Source: Acidimicrobiia bacterium (GTDB lineage Bacteria; Actinomycetota; Acidimicrobiia; Acidimicrobiales; Acidimicrobilacustridaceae). Taken from it: a stretch of 5,174 nt of DNA. Positions 1 to 5,174 of this stretch are shown piece by piece (position 1 is the first letter of the stretch; each line of letters begins with the position of its first letter). The position numbers and the translations under genes are program-made. The notes below the pieces were generated by a model. The model saw nothing but the letters and a program-made list of their open reading frames with translations. It was not told the DNA's origin and did not search any database. The stretch spans positions 1,062 through 6,235 of the forward strand of contig JAEMTX010000111.1 of NCBI GenBank assembly GCA_016462055.1, in the 5' to 3' direction.

Positions 1-31
1 GGCGAGCACTGACCGCTAACATTGTCGACCT

Positions 32-322
32 ATGGGTAAAGCATCTCAGGCGAAAAAGGCAGCCCGGTTGGCCCGCGAGAGCGGCCAGTTTGAACAGCGC
101 CCGAAGCGTCGTCTGGCGTTTCCGCTCACCATTGCTGCCGCAGTGGCGATAGGCATCATCGTGGTGGTGATCGCTCGCCAGCCAGCCAGTACCCCCAAGC
201 TGACATTCGATCCGACCATGGTCACGGTCGATCCGAATTCGATTACCGCGGATTCTTCGGCGACGACACTCCCTGCTGGCGGATCAGATCCAGTCCCCAC
301 CACTCTTGCGGCGGGCCAGTGA
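32..322 (+). CDS. Small single-pass membrane protein of unknown function
   Basis: I do not recognise a named family. The 96-residue product has a strongly basic N-terminus (residues 1-27, with Lys/Arg in KKAARLAR and RPKRR). One hydrophobic segment follows at about 28-48 (LAFPLTIAAAVAIGIIVVVI). The tail of about 48 residues is rich in Thr, Pro, Ala, Ser and Asp. The positive-inside rule predicts a cytoplasmic N-terminus with the tail outside the membrane; no signal-peptidase or lipobox site is evident. The ATG at 32 is the first start after an in-frame TAA at 17-19. No Shine-Dalgarno sequence precedes it, so translation may be leaderless or coupled to an upstream gene. Its TGA overlaps the GTG start of the nucleotidyltransferase by 4 bases (GTGA, 319-322), which implies co-translation and argues that the short C-terminus is natural. 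A role at the envelope is inferred only from topology and neighbours. Confidence 0.72.
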   Translation: MGKASQAKKAARLARESGQFEQRPKRRLAFPLTIAAAVAIGIIVVVIARQPASTPKLTFDPTMVTVDPNSITADSSATTLPAGGSDPVPTTLAAGQ

Positions 323-1320
323 GGGCTGTCGTACTCGTAGGCGGGTTTGGCACGCGTCTGCGTCCACTCACGAACGACCGGCCAAAACAGATGCTCCCAA
401 TCGTGGGTGTACCGATGATTGAACGAGTGGTGGCCACACTCGGATCCCATGGGGTTACCGAAGCAGTGCTTTCGCTCGGATATCGCCCCGATGCATTCAC
501 TGATGCCTACCCCGATGGCATTTGTGCTGGGGTATTGCTGCATTACGCGGTGGAACCTGACCCTCTCGACACAGCCGGGGCAGTTCGCTATGCGGCGCTG
601 TCCGCCGGAATTGATGACACTTTCATTGTTGTCAATGGCGATGTTCTTACTGACCTCGACGTCACTGAGCTTTGGAACTTCCACAAAAGCCATAGCGCAG
701 AAGGCACCATTGCCCTTACCCCAGTCGACGAACCATCACATTACGGCGTCGTCCCGATCGATGACGATGGGCGAGTCATCGAGTTTGTGGAGAAACCCGC
801 ACCAGGGACCGCTCCAACGAACTGGATCAACGCTGGAACATACGTTCTCGAGCCGTCTGTCCTCGATCGCATCGCTGCCGATCGAAGAGTTTCGATAGAA
901 CGCAAGACATTTCCGTCGATGGTCGCCGATGAGAGTCTGTATGCCCTTCATAGCGACGCTTACTGGATCGACGCGGGGACTCCGGCCGCCTACTTGCGCG
1001 CGCAACTCGACCTCATCGATGGCACTCGCTCCCATGAAGACGCTCTTAGGCCCTCCGATGAAGTTGATACGTCGGCCGTTGTTGAGAATTCAGTCCTTGG
1101 TGCCAATGTTGTGATTGGCAACGGCGCAGTTGTGCGAAACTCGGTGCTGATGGACGGGGTGACGATCGGACCCGGAGTCAGAATCTATGACTCAATCATT
1201 GCAACCGGCGCTCGCATCGGGCCTGACTCGCAAATAAGTGAAGTTTCTGTGGTCGGCACTGGCGTTGAACTCCCGGCGCATTCCGCACTGGTCGGTGCTC
1301 GAATACCTGAAAGCGATTGA
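319..1320 (+). CDS. Sugar-1-phosphate nucleotidyltransferase, ManB/RmlA2-like (probable mannose-1-phosphate guanylyltransferase)
   Basis: This cytoplasmic enzyme should join an NTP to a sugar 1-phosphate, giving an NDP-sugar and pyrophosphate. The N-terminal GT-A domain (about 1-235) carries the signature loop GGFGTRLRPLT (8-18) with the following PKQMLPI (22-28, Lys23). It also has NGD (106-108, putative metal-binding Asp108), YGVV (142-145), FVEKP (156-160), NAGTYVLEP (171-179) and WIDAGTPAAYLRA (216-228). Residues about 248-325 form hexapeptide-like repeats (SVLGANVVIGNGAVV and similar), a left-handed beta-helix as in actinobacterial ManB and GlmU-like proteins. At 333 residues it is close to the usual family length. 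The GTG at 319 is chosen because the canonical N-terminus MRAVVLVGG begins there; it overlaps the upstream stop by 4 bases. GDP-mannose synthesis is the best guess by family resemblance. Glucose-1-phosphate uridylyl- or thymidylyltransferase activity cannot be excluded from motifs alone. Confidence 0.9.
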   Translation: MRAVVLVGGFGTRLRPLTNDRPKQMLPIVGVPMIERVVATLGSHGVTEAVLSLGYRPDAFTDAYPDGICAGVLLHYAVEPDPLDTAGAVRYAALSAGIDDTFIVVNGDVLTDLDVTELWNFHKSHSAEGTIALTPVDEPSHYGVVPIDDDGRVIEFVEKPAPGTAPTNWINAGTYVLEPSVLDRIAADRRVSIERKTFPSMVADESLYALHSDAYWIDAGTPAAYLRAQLDLIDGTRSHEDALRPSDEVDTSAVVENSVLGANVVIGNGAVVRNSVLMDGVTIGPGVRIYDSIIATGARIGPDSQISEVSVVGTGVELPAHSALVGARIPESD

Positions 1321-1322
1321 CA

Positions 1323-2273
1323 ATGCGTGCAGTAGTCACTGGAGGGGCCGGGTTCATCGGTTCAACGTTGGTTGATCGCCTGCTCGCTGAAGGTCATACC
1401 GTTTCTGTTTTCGATAATCTCGCCACTGGACGGTTGTCCAACCTTGCAAATGCAGAAGGCGCCCGTGAGCGATTTACCTTCGTTGAGATTGACGTTCGCT
1501 CATCTGAGATTCCGGCGGCACTCGCATCGGCCGAACCGGAAGTTGTCTTCCACCTTGCCGCTCAGGCTGACGTTCGTGTTTCTGTCGAGCGACCGCTCTT
1601 CGACGCCGAAGTGAATGTTTTAGGTGGTCTGAATGTGATCGAAGGTTCACGTTTGGCAGGCGCCCGCAAAGTGGTCGTTGCCTCAAGCGGAGGAACGATC
1701 TACGGAGATCCAGCGCCCGAGGATTTGCCGGTGGATGAACAGCACCCGCAACATCCGATCTCTCCATACGGTGTGGCGAAGAAGGTCATTGACGATTATC
1801 TGCATGCGTTCCAATTCCTACATGGCTTGAACTATGCAGCACTCGCTTTGGCCAATGTTTATGGCCCACGTCAAGACCCGCACGGCGAGGCTGGGGTCGT
1901 CGCGATCTTCGCTGGTCGACTTCTGGCCGGAGACGGATGTCGCATCTTCGGCGATGGTGAACAGACTCGCGACTTCGTGTTTGTTGACGATGTTGTCGAC
2001 GCATTTGTTCGTGCGGCCGATCAAGGCGACGGAGTCCTCTGCAATATCGGAACCGGAGTTGAAACTTCCGTCAACAAGCTTTATCGGTCGATGGCTGCTG
2101 CGGCCGGAAGCGATAGCGAGCCTGTCTATGAGTCGGCACGTGCTGGCGAGCTCGCGCGTTCTGCGCTGAATCCAGGCTTTGCGGGCCAGACGCTTGGTTG
2201 GAGTCCACGCACATCACTTGCTGATGGTGCGGTGGCAACTCTTGATTGGTTCCGCGCACAGGTGAAGGATTAG
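1323..2273 (+). CDS. NAD-dependent sugar-nucleotide epimerase (GalE-like, extended SDR)
   Basis: An extended short-chain dehydrogenase/reductase that should interconvert nucleotide sugars through a 4-keto intermediate using tightly bound NAD. With the ATG at 1323 the protein has 316 residues. It shows the Rossmann loop TGGAGFIGS (6-14), Asp31 in FDNLATGR for the adenosine ribose, HLAAQADVRVSV (77-88), SSGGTIYG (121-128), the catalytic YGVAK (Tyr149, Lys153), ANVYGPRQ (177-184) and the substrate-domain motif GDGEQTRDFVFVDDV (210-224). A TTG at 1317 would overlap the preceding stop by 4 bases. I prefer ATG 1323 because a weak GAAAG (1309-1313) sits 9 bases before it and the Rossmann strand starts directly after it. 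Its TAG overlaps the stop of the convergent methyltransferase gene. UDP-glucose/galactose epimerase is the likeliest class, but a UDP-glucuronate or GDP-sugar substrate is possible given the adjacent pyrophosphorylase. Confidence 0.9.
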   Translation: MRAVVTGGAGFIGSTLVDRLLAEGHTVSVFDNLATGRLSNLANAEGARERFTFVEIDVRSSEIPAALASAEPEVVFHLAAQADVRVSVERPLFDAEVNVLGGLNVIEGSRLAGARKVVVASSGGTIYGDPAPEDLPVDEQHPQHPISPYGVAKKVIDDYLHAFQFLHGLNYAALALANVYGPRQDPHGEAGVVAIFAGRLLAGDGCRIFGDGEQTRDFVFVDDVVDAFVRAADQGDGVLCNIGTGVETSVNKLYRSMAAAAGSDSEPVYESARAGELARSALNPGFAGQTLGWSPRTSLADGAVATLDWFRAQVKD

Positions 2274-2280
2274 TTCTTCA
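2263..2280. other. Short hairpin centred on the overlapping stop codons of the convergent operons
   Basis: TGAAGGA (2263-2269) can pair with TTCTTCA (2274-2280), leaving the four-base loop TTAG (2270-2273). The stem has seven pairs, one of them a G-U wobble on the plus-strand RNA; on the minus-strand RNA that pair becomes an A-C mismatch. The loop is exactly the shared stop region: TAG of the epimerase and TAA of the methyltransferase. No U-tract follows on either strand, so this is not a standard intrinsic terminator. Any terminating or stabilising role is a guess. Confidence 0.3.
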
Positions 2281-3388
2281 ACGCTTTCCATGCATTACGT
2301 AACTTCCGCTGAATCCTGAACGGGAGCATCGACCGAAATCGGACGAGTTCCTCGTTCGCTTCGTGGAGTTGAAGCCTGTACGCCTCGGCTCGCGGTTCCC
2401 ACTCTCCGAAAAGAGAGTTGCGGCTGCGATTGTGGGAAATAGTGAGAGCGAGATCTTTATCTCTCGGATCAAACGAAGCCACGATGAGTCCATCGCCGCT
2501 GAACGATTCGGAGATCGTGTGTTCGGCGATGATGTGAGCGCCTGACCACACCAGAATGTCGAGAACTTGTTGATGGGTGGTTGCGCTTCCCGTGATCGAC
2601 AGGTCATGAGTGCTCACGATAAGGAACCGGACAGCACCTTGGCGAAGCCGTTCGCTTGCGCCAAGGAGTAACGGGACTTCACCGCCTTGTATGTCGGAAA
2701 GGAGAATGTCGGCTCGTTCGATGCCACAGGTCGAGAGAAGCGAGTCGAGATCGTGTGATGGGAGATCAACAGGATTCGGATTGGTCTCGGTGACGAAACC
2801 GCTGACTGATCCACCGCCAGTACCAATCGCAGCATTTATGAATGTGCCGGTCCGGTTATTTATAGCGAAGTTTCGTTGACCAACTTCGAGGTGGTGAGCG
2901 TCGGGCTCGAGGCAGATCGAAGTGCCGTCGGGAAATTCGTTGAGGAACCAGAGGCTGTAATAGGCCCAGAAACTTCCGAGCTCGATCATTGTTGGAGTTT
3001 GGTTGTCAGGAAGAGTCTCGGCCAACCGATTCAGAATTGCGGCGAATGCGACTTCTTCTTGGGGTTCGTGAATGCCCCGAAGACAGCGGATGATTTCACT
3101 TGTGAGCGTTCCGTAGTAGCAGCCGTCTTCTACCAAGACCCCGTTGTGCATCACCTGGACGCGCCCGTTTTGGTGATCAATGATTTCGCCCGCGTTGGGA
3201 ACACGGGGAAGGTGATCGGCGTCGGTGCATGAAATGGTCATCGCCACGCGGGATTGAAATGCGATCGGAATCTTGGTGAAATCGGGCACGAGGCCATTGG
3301 GTCGAGCCGTGCTCAGGGCGATTGATGTCGGGGGAGCGGGAGCACGGGGCGGCGGATTGTCTACGGGAGGGATCATTGATGTTGTCAT
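2270..3388 (-). CDS. FkbM-family SAM-dependent methyltransferase
   Basis: A 372-residue protein with a class I methyltransferase core of the FkbM type; such enzymes usually O-methylate sugars or natural products. The SAM-binding motif I region is IELGSFWAYYSLWF (135-148), followed by the acidic strand end CLEPD (159-163) and the family's mid-domain LLSDIQGGE (229-237). STHDL (259-263) and the final strand around 297-306 complete the fold. Residues 1-30 are Pro/Ala-rich and probably disordered. Residues about 37-120 (including RVPNAGEI and MHNGVL) look like the conserved N-terminal extension of one FkbM subgroup. The C-terminus has a short helical, possibly coiled segment (333-352) and a basic tail. 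The ATG at 3388 lies 21 bases after the cofE stop with no clear Shine-Dalgarno. Met5 (3376) and Met50 (3241) are alternatives, but Met50 would cut into the conserved extension. The substrate is unknown: an envelope glycan is more likely than F420 itself. Confidence 0.85.
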   Translation of the reverse strand: MTTSMIPPVDNPPPRAPAPPTSIALSTARPNGLVPDFTKIPIAFQSRVAMTISCTDADHLPRVPNAGEIIDHQNGRVQVMHNGVLVEDGCYYGTLTSEIIRCLRGIHEPQEEVAFAAILNRLAETLPDNQTPTMIELGSFWAYYSLWFLNEFPDGTSICLEPDAHHLEVGQRNFAINNRTGTFINAAIGTGGGSVSGFVTETNPNPVDLPSHDLDSLLSTCGIERADILLSDIQGGEVPLLLGASERLRQGAVRFLIVSTHDLSITGSATTHQQVLDILVWSGAHIIAEHTISESFSGDGLIVASFDPRDKDLALTISHNRSRNSLFGEWEPRAEAYRLQLHEANEELVRFRSMLPFRIQRKLRNAWKALKN

Positions 3389-3409
3389 TTCGGTGGCGGC
3401 GCGAGCGGA

Positions 3410-4126
3410 CTATCGGAAGAGGTCCTCTTTTGAAGGACGGACTATTTCCTCGGCGACGCTGCCATCGCGGAGCCACGAGGCGTCGGCTCCGCGAATAACA
3501 GCGACGGGGATATTCGTCGACTTACCCATCACCAGTTCGGCTGCTGCTGCAAGTTCGTCGACGATTGCGACTTCGGTGACCTGCATTTCGCGTCCGAGTG
3601 CATCGGCTGTGCCTCGGAGGTCGACAACACCTGCCACACCGGCGCAGCCGATGGCCACATCGGTAACTCCTCGTCGCCAAGCGCGCCCAAAGGTGTCAGA
3701 GATGATGACAGCAACATCAACGCCAAATCGGTGGCGAAGACCATCGCGGATCCGACGGGCTGATCGATCGGAATCAATTGGGAGAAGCGCAGCCCACCCT
3801 CGTTCAACGTTCGAAAGGTCAATGCCGGCGTTGGCGCACACAAAACCATGTTCGGTTTCGCTAATGATGAGGTCACCTCGGCGTCGGAGAATTCGAACTG
3901 ATTCCCGTTCAACGAGTGGCTTGTGACTGAGGGGATCATTGGGATCGATGGCCACAAGCCGATCCTCTGCCTTCGAAATGATCTTCTGCGTGACAACCAC
4001 AACGTCACCGTTGGCGAGGTTCGTTTCGCTCGAACGTGCAGCAGCAGCGGCAATGATCGATGCAAGGTCGTCCCCGGCCACGATTTCGCCAATGCCTTCG
4101 ATACCGAAAATCTCCATGCGGCTCAT
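3410..4126 (-). CDS. cofE: Coenzyme F420-0:L-glutamate ligase, stand-alone CofE (FbiB N-terminal domain only)
   Basis: Catalyses GTP-dependent addition of L-glutamate residues to F420-0, the tail-building step of coenzyme F420 synthesis, in the cytoplasm. Recognised by DVVVVTQKIISKAEDR (41-56), HGFVCANAGID (93-103), IISDTFGRAWRRGVTD (141-156, with the likely metal-binding Asp144 and Thr145), DLRGTADALGREM (169-181) and ELAAAAELVMGK (191-202). At 238 residues it matches archaeal CofE. Mycobacterial FbiB is about 450 residues because of a fused FMN-binding nitroreductase-like domain, and none is seen here. The ATG at 4126 overlaps the cofD stop by 4 bases and is preceded by GGAG with 7-base spacing, which supports this start over Met4. 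Its position directly after cofD fits the consecutive reactions. The stop is TAG at 3412-3410. Confidence 0.95.
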   Translation of the reverse strand: MSRMEIFGIEGIGEIVAGDDLASIIAAAAARSSETNLANGDVVVVTQKIISKAEDRLVAIDPNDPLSHKPLVERESVRILRRRGDLIISETEHGFVCANAGIDLSNVERGWAALLPIDSDRSARRIRDGLRHRFGVDVAVIISDTFGRAWRRGVTDVAIGCAGVAGVVDLRGTADALGREMQVTEVAIVDELAAAAELVMGKSTNIPVAVIRGADASWLRDGSVAEEIVRPSKEDLFR

Positions 4127-5091
4127 AAGTTTGCTCCAGCTAGAACGGTGAGCGCGAGCGATTCGGAAACGCCTGGCTTACTCATAACGGTTTCGGTCAC
4201 GACGCATCGCAATCCGAGATCTTCGATGGCATTCTTTAGTTTCGAATCTTTGTTGTCGATGATGAGTGTGCTGACAAAATCTTTGTAGAGCGCAGCGATG
4301 CCGAGGACGGACGCGTCGTGGCCAAGTTCAGACATCATTCGATCAGCAGGCCCTTTGAGTGCGGCGCCCGCAATGATTGGAGAGACGGCGGTAACCACGC
4401 TGCGGCGGTTGACGAGTGCATCTCGTATTCTGGGAATAGCGAGTACGGGTGCAATCGACACGATCGGATTCGAGGGTGCGATAACGATGAGGTCGGCATG
4501 GTTGATTGCATCAATCACGCCTGGTCCTGGCTGACAAGACTCCGCGCCGTCAAACCGCACAGCAGAGACCGGAACGGAATGGTGTCGTTGAACGAAGTAC
4601 TCCTGAAAACTGATCTCGCTGCCTGCCGCGAGGCTCTTGAAGTGGTCGTTCGATGGATCATCAGCAGCCAACGTGACCATTGTTCGAAGACGGTCGCATG
4701 TTGCGGGAAGCACGTTGAGCCCAAGGCCCCAGGCAGAAATGATTTCAGCGGTCACCGTCGTAAGGTCGGCGCCTTCGGAAATTCTGTGCGTTCGGTAGAG
4801 GTGAGTTCCGAGGTCGCGGTCGCCGAGGCCAAACCAGCTGACACCGCCGTACTGTTCAAGCATTGATCGTGCTTGCCAAGATTCGTCGACCAACCCCCAC
4901 CCGGTTTCGGGGTTGATTGCCTCGGCCAACGTGTAGGTGACAGTGTCGAGATCGGGAGAAATACGAAGTCCATGAAGGTCAAGGTCATCGCCTACATTGA
5001 CGATCGCTGCGACCTCGGAAGCGTTGACAACCTGCAGCAGCGCCCGCAACATACGAGCAGCGCCAACGCCACCGGCGATGACGGTGATCAT
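4123..5091 (-). CDS. cofD: 2-phospho-L-lactate / phosphoenolpyruvyl transferase CofD (FbiA), coenzyme F420 biosynthesis
   Basis: Transfers the activated three-carbon acid from its guanosine diphosphate carrier onto the deazaflavin Fo, giving F420-0. In studied actinobacteria the donor derives from phosphoenolpyruvate and the product is dehydro-F420-0; archaea use 2-phospholactate. The family is clear from GGVGAARML (7-15), VNVGDD (31-36), HGLRISPDLDTVTYTLA (40-56, including the conserved catalytic/metal Asp50), WFGLGDRDLGTHLYRT (86-101), IVIAPSNPIVSI (202-213) and SPIIAGAALKGPADRMM (237-253). The length of 322 residues is normal. The ATG at 5091 puts the nucleotide-binding strand MITVIAGGVG at the very N-terminus, as usual, and lies 5 bases after the stop of an upstream gene on the same strand. 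No Shine-Dalgarno is visible, so coupled translation is likely. Its TGA overlaps the cofE start (ATGA). The sequence does not show which donor it uses. Confidence 0.95.
   Translation of the reverse strand: MITVIAGGVGAARMLRALLQVVNASEVAAIVNVGDDLDLHGLRISPDLDTVTYTLAEAINPETGWGLVDESWQARSMLEQYGGVSWFGLGDRDLGTHLYRTHRISEGADLTTVTAEIISAWGLGLNVLPATCDRLRTMVTLAADDPSNDHFKSLAAGSEISFQEYFVQRHHSVPVSAVRFDGAESCQPGPGVIDAINHADLIVIAPSNPIVSIAPVLAIPRIRDALVNRRSVVTAVSPIIAGAALKGPADRMMSELGHDASVLGIAALYKDFVSTLIIDNKDSKLKNAIEDLGLRCVVTETVMSKPGVSESLALTVLAGANL
4134..4137 (-). promoter_or_regulatory. Shine-Dalgarno site for cofE
   Basis: The minus strand reads GGAG, then seven bases, then the ATG at 4126. This is the only good ribosome-binding site in the window and lies inside the 3' end of cofD. 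It supports the ATG at 4126 and suggests cofE can be initiated independently as well as by coupling through the ATGA overlap. Confidence 0.6.
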
Positions 5092-5096
5092 CGCAG

Positions 5097-5174
5097 TCAG
5101 GCGTTATCGCGCTGGTAGCGAGCGACGTTTTCGAGATCGGCATCGTCCATCATGTGGACGAGTTCTGCAAAAGA
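5097..5174 (-). CDS. C-terminal end of an unidentified gene upstream of cofD (partial)
   Basis: On the minus strand a frame is open from the window edge for 25 codons and ends with TGA (5099-5097), 5 bases before the cofD start. The visible residues (FAELVHMMDDADLENVARYQ, then RDNA) are acidic and look helical. The close spacing suggests the gene is co-transcribed with cofD and cofE. I cannot assign a family from so short a tail. A third F420 gene such as a CofC/FbiD guanylyltransferase is possible by context only. It runs in the same direction as cofD, unlike whiB2, which is divergent from fbiA in M. tuberculosis. No competing frame in this stretch has better support, but 25 codons is weak evidence by itself. 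Confidence 0.5.
   Translation of the reverse strand, partial: SFAELVHMMDDADLENVARYQRDNA

Noticed and set aside
1..19. Possible 3' end of an upstream plus-strand gene, ending at TGA 10-12 or TAA 17-19.
   Set aside because: Only three to five codons are visible in either frame, so neither can be supported.
17..22. TAACAT as an actinobacterial -10 element for a leaderless transcript starting near the ATG at 32.
   Set aside because: It fits TANNNT, but the 9-base gap to the ATG is long, the -35 region is outside the window and such hexamers are common by chance.
46..693. Open minus-strand frame of 215 codons opposite the first two plus-strand genes.
   Set aside because: It lies antisense to two well-supported coding frames, shows no recognisable domain, and has the atypical composition of a shadow frame.
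2401..2418. Inverted repeat ACTCTC/GAGAGT with a six-base loop; a similar GAGAT/ATCTC pair lies at 2450-2463.
   Set aside because: Both are inside the methyltransferase coding frame, are short, and have no U-tract or conserved context.
3389..3409. GCCGCCACC just before the methyltransferase ATG, resembling a eukaryotic Kozak sequence.
   Set aside because: The surrounding genes are plainly bacterial and operon-packed; the match is a chance result of GC-rich sequence.
3273..3926. Open plus-strand frame of 217 codons opposite cofE and the methyltransferase start.
   Set aside because: The product is rich in Arg, Ser, Thr and Pro with no motif, as expected from the antisense of a GC-rich gene; cofE is certain on the other strand.

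Overview
The window looks like a chromosomal, housekeeping-type segment from an actinobacterium of moderately high GC. It may be a member of the Acidimicrobiia or a related uncultured lineage. The main clue is a cofD-cofE pair for coenzyme F420 synthesis lying tail-to-tail with an actinobacterial ManB/RmlA2-like sugar-nucleotide pyrophosphorylase. The lineage is inferred from gene content; no rRNA or other phylogenetic marker is present.

Plus strand (32-2273) holds three tightly packed genes. The first is a 96-residue single-pass membrane protein of unknown function. The second is a sugar-1-phosphate nucleotidyltransferase with a C-terminal left-handed beta-helix. The third is an NAD-dependent sugar-nucleotide epimerase of the extended SDR family. 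The first two overlap by 4 bases (GTGA). The third starts 2 bases after the second, or overlaps it by 4 if a TTG start is used. Together they read as a small operon making and converting a nucleotide sugar for glycans of the cell envelope.

Minus strand (5174-2270), read right to left, holds four genes: the last 25 codons of an unidentified gene, cofD (fbiA), cofE (the ligase half of fbiB) and an FkbM-family methyltransferase. Spacings are 5 bases, a 4-base overlap and 21 bases, so this also looks like one operon. CofD and CofE carry out consecutive steps: building the phosphodiester-linked F420-0 precursor, then adding the glutamate tail. CofE ends at 238 residues and lacks the FMN/nitroreductase domain fused to it in mycobacterial FbiB.

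The two operons converge with overlapping stop codons at 2270-2273, and a short hairpin is centred exactly there. The gene order resembles fbiA-fbiB-methylase-manB (Rv3261-Rv3264c) of Mycobacterium tuberculosis. Coding density is nearly complete and no intergenic stretch exceeds about 30 bases. I see no mobile element, CRISPR array, tRNA, rRNA or clear riboswitch. I found no convincing novel system; the points most worth a second look are the split CofE, the FkbM methyltransferase in an F420 operon, and the small membrane protein coupled to the pyrophosphorylase.
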